Source: Catenulispora sp. MAP5-51 (GTDB lineage Bacteria; Actinomycetota; Actinomycetes; Streptomycetales; Catenulisporaceae). From it: a stretch of DNA of 64,000 nt. The stretch spans positions 1-64,000 of the forward strand of contig NZ_JBGCCH010000020.1 in assembly GCF_041261205.1 (NCBI RefSeq), in the 5' to 3' direction. A program made the translations under genes and the position numbers. A model generated the notes under the pieces. The model was given only the letters and a program-made list of their open reading frames with translations. It was not told the origin of the DNA and did not search any database. Each line of letters opens with the position of its first letter. The stretch's first letter is position 1. Below, piece by piece: positions 17,055 to 25,858 of the stretch.

Positions 17055-19823
17055 TCACGTATCCGGCATCGCCATAACAAAGTTCGCAAGTTGTACCCGG
17101 GAGTTGACCGACAACTTACGGAAGGCAGAGGTCAGGTGAGTGTTGACGGTGTGGGGGGATACGACGAGAAAATCGGCGGCTGAACGGTTGGTGTGGCCCT
17201 CTGCGATGAGGCGTGCGACTTTCTTCTCCGAGGCTGTGAGGGCCGCCCATCCTTGTACCGGGCGCGGAGCCGTAGCAGACCCTGACCGCCGACTACCGCA
17301 CTGTGCGCCGTCCAGATCCTGTTGTACGCAGGCAGCCGCGGCGTGTGCGCCTGACCCGGCGAAGATTTCACGGGCGTCAGTCAAGGCGGCCGCTGCCTGA
17401 AGCCTCCGGCCTTGTGCCAGGAACGCCTGCCCGAGATCAACGGCGGCGGCGGCCCGCAGCAGCGGACGAGGGCTTGCCTTCAACAGCTCCACGGATTGTT
17501 CGAGCATCGCCAGATCATTCTTCACGAGCCCGATCGCCTGCGCCGCGATGCCTCTGGCTGTGGGCACGGCCGGGTTGCGTTCGGCGTAGGCTCCGGCTTG
17601 TGCGGCCAAGTCTTCGGCGAGATCGTGGTCAGAGCTGCTGAGGGCTATGCGTATCGCGGAACCGACCGAGTTGCGCAGCAGTCGCCAGCGCATGAAGGGA
17701 CCTTCATGCTGCACCTGCCGAATCTTGTCGACGGCTAGCCTCAGATCCCCATCGACCTCGGCGTGGATCGCTTCCAGAAAGCGCACAGCGGCCGTGTTGC
17801 CTGGGTTCGGTTTGACCGCCAGTCGTTCTTGCGCCGCCGCCAGGTGCTCCCGGGCTGCTTCCTGCTCTCCGCGTAACAGAGCGATCCAAGAACGGATGAC
17901 GCGGCCGTTCACCTGCTGAACGGGCACCTGCACGTCGTCTTCCAGACGTTCCATGGTCACGAAGTCGGCGTCGGCGTCGTCGAGCCGGCCGAGCCCCAGA
18001 TCGTACTGGCCCTGTGCCCACAGCATCATCGCCTGGCGCATCGGCCCGGCATTGTGCGAGGCATGCAGAAGCAGCTGCTCTCCTGACGCGAAGTCGTCCA
18101 CGTGGAGGTGCGCGACGATCTGTTCGGGAAGGAAAGCGGAATCGACGGCAGTGAGCGCGGCGAAGCACTCCAGCGCCGCCGCGTTCTCTCCTGCGTTCTG
18201 GGCGATCTCACCGAGTCCGGACAGAGCCAAGACGTGTGCCTTCCGGTCGCCGGTGGCAGTGGCGGCGCGCAGCGCGGTCTCGCCGACCTCGCGTGCCGCG
18301 ACCAGGTCGCGTCCCCTGGACAAAGCCAGCGCTCGCAGGGCGGTCAGCCTGGCCGCCTCCGCCGGGGCGGCACCTCCGACTGTGAGGGTTGCCTCGACTC
18401 TGCGGCGCAGCTCCTCGGCGAGATCCATGTTCCACAACGCGCCGCCGAGGGCGGCCTGTAGCCGACTGAACGTCTCCAGCGATGGTTGGCGGGCGAGGAG
18501 CCGGTCGCCGGTCGACACCGCTTCTCGGTTCCGGCCGGCACGTGACAGACAGACGATCGCCTGCTCACCTACGTCGAACCACAGCGGCTGTGCTGGTGGC
18601 GCCAATTCCAGAGCGCGCGTCATCAGGTCGGCTGCGAGGCCAGGGGCGACCGGCAGTACGTCGTCGGCAGCGCACCGCAGTAGCGCGACGGCTTCCTCGT
18701 CTCCGGGCACAGCCCCTCTGAGAATGTGCGGCACCACGTCGATGGGCTTCCGGCCTGCGCGAGCGAGGTGGCGGGCCGTCTCCCGATGCAGAGCCTTACG
18801 GGCCGACGGCGGGATGTCGACGTAGACCGCCTGACGCAGCAGGTCGTGGCGGAAGACCAGCTGATCGCCGTCATCGTCCAGGAGGCCGGCGTGCACGGCT
18901 TCCTCGAGTGCCGGGATCAGTGCGGTGGTCGGTTCGCCACACAACGCGGCGGCCTCGTGGAAACCGAAGCCGCGCCCGAGCACCGCGCCCATCTGAAGGA
19001 AGCGCAACGTTCCGGGCTTCAACGACCGGAGTCTGCCGCGCACACCCACTACCAGCCCCGGGGGCACGAGTCCGTCCGAGGTCTCAGCTGTGTCCAGTCC
19101 GGTGAGCATCTCCACTGCGAGGAACGGGTTCCCGCCGGCTCCGTCGAGCAAGTCGAGTACCCGCACGTCGACCGCCGTCCCGAGTGCGTCACCGGCCAGT
19201 TGGCCCATGGCCGCACTGGACAGCGGACCCAACGGCACGGTGACCGTCGGAAGGTTGTCCGCCGCGGCGGCGACGACCTCATCGGCCAGGCCGGCGGGAT
19301 CTTCCCGAGTGGTGAGGATCCACAGAACCGGCGAAGTCGCGAGCCGCGCCGGTAGCTGCTTCAACGTGAATCGGCTCAGCGGATCGGCCCACTGCGCATC
19401 GTCCAACGCGATCAGCACCGGCCCGCTTTTCGTCCGGCCTTCGATCGCCTCCGCGACCCGCTCGACCAACCAGATCCGCTGGTCGTGATGGCGGGCGATG
19501 TCGAGGAAGACGTCGTCGGACAGCAGTGGCTCCGCGCCGTGCAAGACGCAGGCTGCCAGCGATGAGAGCGGCATCATGCTGTGCAGCTCGTCGGCCTTGC
19601 CGAAACCGACCGAGAACCCCGTTGCGCCGGCCCGTGCCAGCGCCTCGGTGAGCAGCGTGGTCTTGCCGATCCCCGGTTCCCCCCGGATCAACGCCAGCCC
19701 GCTGCTTCCAGTGTGGGCCACCGAGGCGATCAGTGTCTGAAGCGCTTCGAGCTCGAGTTCCCGGCCGCGCAGACCGCTACGGGACAGTGAATCATGCGAT
19801 ATCAACTCGCCTGCCCCTTTCAT
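17055..19823 (-). CDS. LAL-type LuxR regulator with AAA ATPase
   Basis: The product is 922 aa. Residues ~45-58 are an intact Walker A (GEPGIGKTTLL), and Walker B is VLIALDDAQWAD near residue 140. A long helical TPR-like middle follows. The C-terminal LuxR helix-turn-helix is WAALTASEKKVARLIAEGHTNRSAADFLVVSPHTVNTHLTSAFRKL (about residues 855-900). Such large ATP-binding regulators respond to ligands and often control catabolic or secondary-metabolism genes. The adjacent hydrolase (16223) is downstream on the same strand and a plausible target; this is inferred from position. Confidence 0.9.
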   Translation of the reverse strand: MKGAGELISHDSLSRSGLRGRELELEALQTLIASVAHTGSSGLALIRGEPGIGKTTLLTEALARAGATGFSVGFGKADELHSMMPLSSLAACVLHGAEPLLSDDVFLDIARHHDQRIWLVERVAEAIEGRTKSGPVLIALDDAQWADPLSRFTLKQLPARLATSPVLWILTTREDPAGLADEVVAAAADNLPTVTVPLGPLSSAAMGQLAGDALGTAVDVRVLDLLDGAGGNPFLAVEMLTGLDTAETSDGLVPPGLVVGVRGRLRSLKPGTLRFLQMGAVLGRGFGFHEAAALCGEPTTALIPALEEAVHAGLLDDDGDQLVFRHDLLRQAVYVDIPPSARKALHRETARHLARAGRKPIDVVPHILRGAVPGDEEAVALLRCAADDVLPVAPGLAADLMTRALELAPPAQPLWFDVGEQAIVCLSRAGRNREAVSTGDRLLARQPSLETFSRLQAALGGALWNMDLAEELRRRVEATLTVGGAAPAEAARLTALRALALSRGRDLVAAREVGETALRAATATGDRKAHVLALSGLGEIAQNAGENAAALECFAALTAVDSAFLPEQIVAHLHVDDFASGEQLLLHASHNAGPMRQAMMLWAQGQYDLGLGRLDDADADFVTMERLEDDVQVPVQQVNGRVIRSWIALLRGEQEAAREHLAAAQERLAVKPNPGNTAAVRFLEAIHAEVDGDLRLAVDKIRQVQHEGPFMRWRLLRNSVGSAIRIALSSSDHDLAEDLAAQAGAYAERNPAVPTARGIAAQAIGLVKNDLAMLEQSVELLKASPRPLLRAAAAVDLGQAFLAQGRRLQAAAALTDAREIFAGSGAHAAAACVQQDLDGAQCGSRRSGSATAPRPVQGWAALTASEKKVARLIAEGHTNRSAADFLVVSPHTVNTHLTSAFRKLSVNSRVQLANFVMAMPDT

Positions 19824-19998
19824 CCGCCTAGCGCTCCCGAAACTCAGTCACTCCTTCCGACGTGTTGGTTCATGCTACGGCTCGACATTCGTTGCGGTGT
19901 GTCCTGAACATGTAGGTGGAGCTGTGACGTCCCCGACGAGGTGTCCGGGAACCAGCGCCGAGCACTTGTGGCTGATCTAGAACTACGTCGACGGGTAC

Positions 19999-20027
19999 GC
20001 CGCGGTCCGCGTAACGCGGACCGCGGC
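19999..20027 (-). terminator. Perfect 13-bp hairpin terminator
   Basis: GCCGCGGTCCGCG (19999-20011), loop TAA, CGCGGACCGCGGC (20015-20027). It lies 18 nt beyond the stop of the secreted hydrolase at 20045 and upstream of the LAL gene, so it most likely ends the hydrolase transcript. Confidence 0.75.
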
Positions 20028-20044
20028 GCACCTGACTTTGGGCG

Positions 20045-20911
20045 TCAGCCGAGAGACCGAGCCGCCTTGATGATCGTGTCGGTGACCGCCTTGGGCTGGG
20101 TGATCAGAGAAAGGTGGCCGGCCGGGACCTGCACGATGTGCGAACCGGCCCGCTGGGCCATGGCGAGCAACTCAGCCGGTGGGATGACGTGGTCCTGCGT
20201 CCCCACGACAGCCCACGACGGCAGCGTCTTCCACGCCGGGACGCCGGAGGGCTCCGAGCCGGTGCTGACGGCGAAGGGCCGCTGGCCGGTGACGAGCAGG
20301 CGCGCTTGGTCGGCGGACACTCCGTTGGCGAAGCAGGCGTCGAAGCCCTTGTAGCTTCCGTTCGGAGCGTCCTTGAGGTAGGCGTCTACGTCGCCGGTCG
20401 GACCGCCCGGGTACGGGACCAGGTTCAGGAACGTCGTCGGATCGGCGGTGACGCACGAGCCGGGCTGGGCGGCGTTGATCTGGAACACGGTCTCGCCACG
20501 GTCGGGGATGTACGCGTCGTCGTAGACCAGGGCCTTGACATTCGGGGTCTGCGTCGCGGCGTTGGTGATGACGAAGCCGCCGTAGGAGTGGCCGACCAGG
20601 ACGACGGGGCCCGGGATCGTGTTGACGAAGTCGGCGACGGTCTTCGCGTCGGTGTCGACGCCGCGCAGCGGGTTCGGCGGCGCGTAGACGGTGTAGCCGG
20701 CCTGCTGGAGGCGGGCGATCACCGCGTTCCAACTTGAGGCGTCGGCCCACGCTCCGTGGACCAACACGATCGTCGGCTTGGCGTGGTGCTGGGCGACCGC
20801 GGTGCCCGGTACCGCGGCAGTCGCCGAGGAGTCAGTGGTCAGGGCGACTGTGCCGGCCACCGCGCAGGCAGCCGCCAGTGCGGTCCACCGGGCTTTCTTC
20901 TTGGACACCAT
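20045..20911 (-). CDS. Secreted alpha/beta hydrolase
   Basis: The product is 288 aa. The N-terminus is a Sec-type signal (KKKARWTALAAACAVAGTVALTTDSSATA, cleavage near residue 33). The mature domain is an esterase-like fold: TIVLVHGAWADASSWNAVI, nucleophile elbow VLVGHSYGGFVIT (Ser), and C-terminal His in VPAGHLSLITQP. It is a paralogue of the hydrolases at 16223 and 31677 but is the only one exported. The start is preceded by GGAGAG. The gene is single, ended by a strong hairpin, with the WhiB gene just downstream of its start on the map (that is, upstream in transcription by 39 nt). Confidence 0.9.
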   Translation of the reverse strand: MVSKKKARWTALAAACAVAGTVALTTDSSATAAVPGTAVAQHHAKPTIVLVHGAWADASSWNAVIARLQQAGYTVYAPPNPLRGVDTDAKTVADFVNTIPGPVVLVGHSYGGFVITNAATQTPNVKALVYDDAYIPDRGETVFQINAAQPGSCVTADPTTFLNLVPYPGGPTGDVDAYLKDAPNGSYKGFDACFANGVSADQARLLVTGQRPFAVSTGSEPSGVPAWKTLPSWAVVGTQDHVIPPAELLAMAQRAGSHIVQVPAGHLSLITQPKAVTDTIIKAARSLG

Positions 20912-20949
20912 GGAGCTCTCCTTTGGGGAGGTGATTATCGGAAGGGAAT

Positions 20950-21219
20950 TCAGGCCGGGCGCCGGGTGTATCCGCGGTCAGCCTCGGTCAGACCGCCCCA
21001 GACTCCGAAAGCCTGGCCGGTGCGCAGTGCGAAGGCAGCGCACCGCTGCCGGACCGGGCATTCGCGGCAAATCGCTTTGGCTCGCTGTTCCCGGCGCTGG
21101 CGGGAGTCTCCCCGCTCGTAATGCGGGGAGAAGAACACCGAGACGGCCATGCCGCGGCACGCCGCCTGTACTTGCCAGCCCCAGTCGTCGAGCAGGGGCC
21201 TGGCGTTCAAAGGCTTCAT
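20950..21219 (-). CDS. WhiB-family iron-sulfur regulator
   Basis: The product is 89 aa. The four cluster-binding Cys are in AACRGMAV and ICRECPVRQRC (CxxCxxxxxC), followed by the family motif GVWGGLTEADR. WhiB-like proteins hold a 4Fe-4S cluster, bind the housekeeping sigma factor and respond to redox stress or development. ATG 21219 is chosen for normal family length, with GGAG about eight bases upstream. It lies in a same-strand run with the Dps-like gene (14 nt apart) and the lipase-like gene, so the three may be co-transcribed. Confidence 0.9.
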   Translation of the reverse strand: MKPLNARPLLDDWGWQVQAACRGMAVSVFFSPHYERGDSRQRREQRAKAICRECPVRQRCAAFALRTGQAFGVWGGLTEADRGYTRRPA

Positions 21220-21232
21220 CCGCGGCTCCGGT

Positions 21233-21565
21233 TCAGCGCTGGTCGGTCTGTGGGGCGACCAGGTGCTCGGCGAGGAACCACACTTGGGTCTCGCCGGTGC
21301 GGATGACTTGTGAAACCAGCACGTCCGCGGTTCCGTCGTCGCCCAGTTCCGCGACACGGGCAGCCGCGTCGCGGGTCTCGCCGAGGATGATCTCGTGGGC
21401 TTCGAGCAGCCGCGACAGCATCGCCGGGACGTCCTCGATCCCGTCAGGGGGCCGCGGGATGGAGTACATCCGGGTGTCATAGGCCAACGCGATGGGCAGC
21501 TGGGTGACGGTCCCGAACTGCTGGGTCTCCGCGCTTCGCTGGTGCAGACGAGGCTGGCTGGACAT
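21233..21565 (-). CDS. Dps-like protein with internal deletion
   Basis: The product is 110 aa where Dps proteins are ~160-190. The first 35 residues (FGTVTQLPIALAYDTRMYS) resemble the N-terminus of actinobacterial Dps. The sequence then jumps directly to IPRPPDGIEDVPAMLSRLLEAHEIILGE and the C-terminal helices ending VWFLAEHL. The ~75-residue segment with helices A-B, which carries the His/Asp/Glu ferroxidase ligands and much of the dodecamer interface, is absent although the frame stays open. It keeps a good start (GGGAGCGG upstream). It is either a decayed gene or a Dps variant without ferroxidase activity. Family comparison is from memory. Confidence 0.7.
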   Translation of the reverse strand: MSSQPRLHQRSAETQQFGTVTQLPIALAYDTRMYSIPRPPDGIEDVPAMLSRLLEAHEIILGETRDAAARVAELGDDGTADVLVSQVIRTGETQVWFLAEHLVAPQTDQR

Positions 21566-21586
21566 GGTGTTCCGCTCCCTGGCGCG

Positions 21587-22558
21587 TCAGGCGGCCGGGT
21601 GCAGTGCGGCGCGCAGGGTCTGCACGGCCAACGTGATGGCGCCCTGCGCGGCATTGGTGGAACGCAGGGTGTTGAGCATGACGAAGTCGTGGATGATGCC
21701 CTGGAACCGCACGGCGGTCACCGGGACTCCGGCGGCGCGCAGCTTGTTCGCGTACGCCTCGCCCTCGTCGCGGAGCACGTCGGCCTCGCCAGTGATGACC
21801 AGCGCCGGCGGCAGCCCGGCCAGTTGCTCGGTCGTGGCCCGCAGCGGTGAGGCGGTGATCTCGGCGCGCTGCGCGGGGTCGGTCGTGTACTGGTCCCAGA
21901 ACCACTGCATGCCGTCGCGGCGCAGGAAGTAGCCTTCGGCGAACTGGTGGTAGGAGCCGGTGTCGAAACTCGCGTCGGTCACCGGGTAGAACAGCACTTG
22001 CTGCACCAGCGGGCGGTCGCCGCGCTCCTTGGCCATCAGGGTGAGGGCGGCGGTCATGTTGCCGCCGACGCTGTCGCCGGCCACCGCGATGCGGGAGGCG
22101 TCCAGGCCCTTGCTCGCGCCGTCGGTCACGACCCAGCGGGCGACGGCGTAGTTCTGCTCGATGGCCACCGGGTAGCGCACCTCGGGCGAGAGCGAGTACT
22201 CGGGGAAGACGACGGCCGCGCCGGCGCCGACGGCCAGCTCGCGGACCAGCCGGTCGTGGGTGTGGGCGTTGCCGAACACCCAGCCCGCGCCGTGGATGTA
22301 GATGATCACCGGCAGGGTGCCGGTACTGCCGGCGGGCTTGACGATCCGGACCGGTACCGAGCCGGTCGGCCCGCCGGACACGGTGATCCACTCCTCGTCG
22401 ACGGCCGGCTTGGCGATCTCGCCGGACTGGACCTCGTCCACAGCCTTGCGGCCCTCGACCGGGCCGAGGTCGGACAGGTAGGGCGGGTTCGCGGTGGCCT
22501 CCACGAAAGCCTGGGCCTCGGGTTCCAGCAGCGGTGCGGCCGGGGTGTTCTCGGACAT
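21587..22558 (-). CDS. HSL-family alpha/beta hydrolase (esterase/lipase)
   Basis: The product is a 323-aa cytoplasmic esterase of the hormone-sensitive lipase group. Oxyanion motif HGAGWVFG (the usual HGGG has one Ala), nucleophile elbow VAGDSVGGNM (Ser), Asp in GEADVLRDEG, and His in GIIHDFVML. The start ATG 22558 is preceded by AAGGAG at good spacing. The neighbours (AraC pair upstream on the same strand, Dps/WhiB downstream) suggest a stress-response cluster. The paralogue at 24782 has the nucleophile changed. Confidence 0.9.
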   Translation of the reverse strand: MSENTPAAPLLEPEAQAFVEATANPPYLSDLGPVEGRKAVDEVQSGEIAKPAVDEEWITVSGGPTGSVPVRIVKPAGSTGTLPVIIYIHGAGWVFGNAHTHDRLVRELAVGAGAAVVFPEYSLSPEVRYPVAIEQNYAVARWVVTDGASKGLDASRIAVAGDSVGGNMTAALTLMAKERGDRPLVQQVLFYPVTDASFDTGSYHQFAEGYFLRRDGMQWFWDQYTTDPAQRAEITASPLRATTEQLAGLPPALVITGEADVLRDEGEAYANKLRAAGVPVTAVRFQGIIHDFVMLNTLRSTNAAQGAITLAVQTLRAALHPAA

Positions 22559-22601
22559 CGTGAGCTCCTTTTCAGGGAGGGGTTCTTTACTGAGGCCCAC
22601 G

Positions 22602-23681
22602 CTAGGTTTCGGCACGTCCGAGGTTTTGTCCGGCGATGCACGGAGCGACGCCAGTCAGTGCACGGCCATGGCTTCGCCATTGCACAGGAGGCACCCCGAA
22701 GGACTCGCGGAACGCCCGGCTGAAATGCGAGGCGTTGACGAACCCCCAGCGTGCCGCGACGGCGGCCACCGACCGGCGGCGAGCATCGGGCGCCGACAGG
22801 TCACGGCGCGCGCTTTCGAGCCTGCGTTCGCGAATCCAGCCGTTCACCGTCGTGCCCTCTCGCTGGAAGAGCAGGTGGAGATAGCGAAGGGAAACATGGT
22901 GCTGATCGGCGATGTCCTGGGGATTCAGGTCGGGATCGCCCAGCCGGTCCTCGATGGAGGCCTTGACGCGGTCCAGGAGTACCTGCCGCGGGTCTGCGGC
23001 GGCGCGCCGGTTGCCGCTGACGTGTTCGGCCACTGCCGATCCGATGACGTCGGCTGCCGCCCGGGCGAGTGGTTCGCGCAAGGCCGGGGCGGCGTCGGCG
23101 ATCTCCTGGATCAGGCCGGTCGCCAGAACCGGCAGCCGGGCCCCCGGGTCATCGGCGTCAGCGCCGGCGTCTTCGCCGACACCGGCGATCGCCGTGGCCG
23201 TGATCGTCCGGATCGACGGCTCGTCCAGCCGCAGCAGGGCCCGTGGCATCACCAGGACGTGGGCGCGCTGGCAAACCGAGGAGGCGACCTTGAACGGCCG
23301 CCCGGCGTCGTACAGGGCCAGGGACCCGGGACGCAGGCGCGCCGACCGGCCATCCTGCGTCAGCAAGGCCTCGCCGGTGATCTGGAGTCGGGCCATGATG
23401 TGCCGGCGTACGTCGCCAGCAACGTTTTCGGCGGCGCGCGTGATCGCCATGGGCGCGGACTCCTCGGTGACGACCTGTACTGCGCCATACCATTCGGCGG
23501 TCAGGGAGGCCGTGAACGAGCGTGGATCCCGCGCCGTCACCTCCGCGTCCCCGTACACGCGGGACACGACACGGCACAAGGACCTGACGGGATCTTCGAA
23601 CGCACACTCCTCAGTGGAGAAGCGGGTGCGCTGCCACTGAGCACGCAGTAACACCGGGGCGTTCCGTGCTCGGTCGCTCAC
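22602..23681 (-). CDS. AraC family transcriptional regulator
   Basis: The product is 359 aa. The N-terminal AraC_binding_2-like sensor (SLTAEWYGAVQVVTEE, VLVMPRALLRL) is followed by the C-terminal double helix-turn-helix: LNPQDIADQHHVSLRYLHLLF and VAAVAARWGFVNASHFSRAFRESFGVPPVQWR. GTG 23681 overlaps the stop of the upstream AraC gene (GTGA, 23678-23681), which indicates translational coupling. A longer frame to 23858 would lie inside that gene. The hydrolase at 21587 is 44 nt downstream and a likely target. Confidence 0.85.
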   Translation of the reverse strand: MSDRARNAPVLLRAQWQRTRFSTEECAFEDPVRSLCRVVSRVYGDAEVTARDPRSFTASLTAEWYGAVQVVTEESAPMAITRAAENVAGDVRRHIMARLQITGEALLTQDGRSARLRPGSLALYDAGRPFKVASSVCQRAHVLVMPRALLRLDEPSIRTITATAIAGVGEDAGADADDPGARLPVLATGLIQEIADAAPALREPLARAAADVIGSAVAEHVSGNRRAAADPRQVLLDRVKASIEDRLGDPDLNPQDIADQHHVSLRYLHLLFQREGTTVNGWIRERRLESARRDLSAPDARRRSVAAVAARWGFVNASHFSRAFRESFGVPPVQWRSHGRALTGVAPCIAGQNLGRAET

Positions 23682-24715
23682 GACGTCGCCCCGATCGCGA
23701 CCGGGTCGTCGAGCTGCTGAAGCCAATCCGACGGGGAGACACCGTAGACACTGCGGAATACCCGGCCGAAATGGGCGGTGCCGGAAAACCCCCAGCGGCG
23801 GGCGACCTGTCCGACGCTCACGGCTCCCGCTCGGCTCGTGGCCAACTCGGCGCGACACTCACGCAGCCGCAGGTCGCGAATCCACCTGCCCACGCTCGTA
23901 CCCTCGCCCCCGAACAGCTTGTGCAGATAACGTACGGAGATGCCGTGCGCACGTGCGATGACCTGCGGGCTGAGGTCAGGATCAGACAGGTGCCAACGGA
24001 TGAAGGCCTTGATACGCAACAGCAGCACGTCGTCAGCGCCCGGCAGGTCGGCCGACTTCAGATCCAGGTGATCCGCCGCCGTGGCGGCGAGCAGACCGGC
24101 CATGCTCCGGGCGAGCCGGCCGGCGGTGGCGGTGTCGTACCGCGCCGAATAGTCGGCCAGTTGATCCATGAACGGTGACAACAAGGCCGTGACTCCGTGG
24201 GTGGGACGCAGGGCGCGAGCGGTCAGCTTCCTGAGATCCTCGTCCCGCACACCGAGAACGCTGCGCGGGACGGCGAAGATCTTCATGCGGAACCGTTCGG
24301 GATACCGGGTACGGAACGGACGGTTGGTCTCGAAGAACCCGATATCGCCGAATTTCAGTTCGGTACTCCGGCCGTCCTGCTCGACCAGCGCCGAACCGGT
24401 GCTCTGTAGGGCCACGAAGACCTGGTTGTCGTCGCCGTGGGCGATGAAGCGGGAACTGCGGTGCACCATGCCCGGGTCGCACTCGACGACAGTGATCTGC
24501 AGGTCGCCCAGGCGGTCCGTCCACATGGTGGCGTCGTAGACGTTCTTCTCAGCGCTGATGTCCATGCCGACCAGGGTCGCCAGGACGGCATCGTGCCAGA
24601 ACTCCAAGCTCTCGCGTTCTGGCACCGAGCGGGTGGTCAGCACACGGCGCCGGGTGAGTGCGGCGCGATCGGAGAACTCACGGCTTTCTACGGGGGAGTC
24701 CTGGAGTGCTGGCAT
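23678..24715 (-). CDS. AraC family transcriptional regulator
   Basis: The product is 345 aa. The sensor domain covers about residues 40-210 (LEFWHDAVLATLVGMDIS, FVALQSTGSALVEQDGRS, KIFAVPRSVLGV). The C-terminal AraC helix-turn-helix pair is LSPQVIARAHGISVRYLHKLF and VGQVARRWGFSGTAHFGRVFRSVYGVSPSDW. ATG 24715 is preferred over a TTG seven codons upstream; neither has a strong ribosome binding site. It is co-transcribed with the second AraC gene and follows the hydrolase at 24782, 66 nt upstream on the same strand. Confidence 0.85.
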   Translation of the reverse strand: MPALQDSPVESREFSDRAALTRRRVLTTRSVPERESLEFWHDAVLATLVGMDISAEKNVYDATMWTDRLGDLQITVVECDPGMVHRSSRFIAHGDDNQVFVALQSTGSALVEQDGRSTELKFGDIGFFETNRPFRTRYPERFRMKIFAVPRSVLGVRDEDLRKLTARALRPTHGVTALLSPFMDQLADYSARYDTATAGRLARSMAGLLAATAADHLDLKSADLPGADDVLLLRIKAFIRWHLSDPDLSPQVIARAHGISVRYLHKLFGGEGTSVGRWIRDLRLRECRAELATSRAGAVSVGQVARRWGFSGTAHFGRVFRSVYGVSPSDWLQQLDDPVAIGATS

Positions 24716-24781
24716 GATCCCAGCCTGACGCGCCAACGCCGTGGACGCATGAGTCGAGCGACTGGTGTCTTTCGGATCGGT

Positions 24782-25768
24782 TTAAGTAAGCGCAGCCTTG
24801 AGGAACTCGCACCCGTGCTGAAGCGCGGCCCGGCTGGGTGGGCTGTCCCGCAACGCCTTCAGTGACACGAAATCGTGCACCGTTCCCAGGAACCGCACCG
24901 AGGTCGCCCGCACCCCGGCTTCCCGCAGCCGCCGAGCGTAAAGCTCGCCCTCGTCCCTGGCGATGTCGGCCTCCGCCGTGATGATCAGGGCGGGCGGCAG
25001 ACCGGTCAGGTCGTCGAGGTTCGCGCGCAAGGGCGTGGCCGTGGGCTCGTCCCAGCCGCCGGTTCCGTGCAGATACTCCCGCCAGTACCGGCGCAGTGCC
25101 CGCCGGGTCAGGAGGTAGCCTGTCGCGAATCGCTTCTGCGACGCGGAGTCGCAGCGGGCGTCGACGAGCGGGTAGTACAGCAGCTGCGCTGTGATTCGCG
25201 GGCCGCCGCGCGTCTTCGCCAGCATGGTGAGCACGGTCGCCAGCGTCGCGCCGGCGCAGTCGCCGGACACCGCGAGGCGTCCGGTGTCCAAGCCCAATGC
25301 GTCTTGCTGGTCGGTGATCCAGCTCAGCAGCGCGTAGCACTCTTCCAGCGCCACCGGATAGCGGGCTTCGGGTGTCCGGCTGTATTCCGGCACGACGGCC
25401 GTCGTCCCCGAGCCCTTGACCAGTTCGCTGACCAGTCGCACGTGGGTCTGCGCATCGCCGAGCATCCACCGCCCGCCGTGGACGTAGAACAACGTCGGCG
25501 AGGGCGCTGACATGCCCCTCGGCCGGAAGATCCAGAACCCTACGAGATCGGAGGGGCCGACCGGCGCGACGCGGAACTCCGCTTCGACGTCGAAATCCTC
25601 GACGCAGTCGGCCTGGGCTTCCTGCAGCGCCTGCCGACCCAGCTCCGGCCCCAGGTCGTCCAGGGACGGCGGCGCGGCGGATGCTGAGATGAGCTGCTCC
25701 ACCACCGGATCGAGCACTACCGTGGACGATGGCAGGGCGTCGGCGTCGTCGCGGGGGAATAACTCCAT
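24782..25768 (-). CDS. HSL-family alpha/beta hydrolase with Cys nucleophile
   Basis: The product is a 328-aa protein with the full hormone-sensitive-lipase layout: oxyanion motif VHGGRWMLGD, nucleophile elbow VSGDCAGATL, Asp in AEADIARDEGE, and His in GTVHDFVSL. The elbow position is Cys (codon TGC) instead of Ser; the second Gly of GDSAGG is Ala. Cys may support a thiol hydrolase activity, or leave the protein inactive but ligand-binding. ATG 25768 follows GAGGGGAAG. It is flanked by a LAL regulator upstream and AraC regulators downstream. Confidence 0.85.
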   Translation of the reverse strand: MELFPRDDADALPSSTVVLDPVVEQLISASAAPPSLDDLGPELGRQALQEAQADCVEDFDVEAEFRVAPVGPSDLVGFWIFRPRGMSAPSPTLFYVHGGRWMLGDAQTHVRLVSELVKGSGTTAVVPEYSRTPEARYPVALEECYALLSWITDQQDALGLDTGRLAVSGDCAGATLATVLTMLAKTRGGPRITAQLLYYPLVDARCDSASQKRFATGYLLTRRALRRYWREYLHGTGGWDEPTATPLRANLDDLTGLPPALIITAEADIARDEGELYARRLREAGVRATSVRFLGTVHDFVSLKALRDSPPSRAALQHGCEFLKAALT

Positions 25769-25858
25769 CCGCTTCCCCTCTCGCTTTACCATGCCGACCA
25801 TATTCTCCGGGCGCTCCGCAAATGTTTGCGGAGCGTATCAGAACGGTCTTCGGCGACA

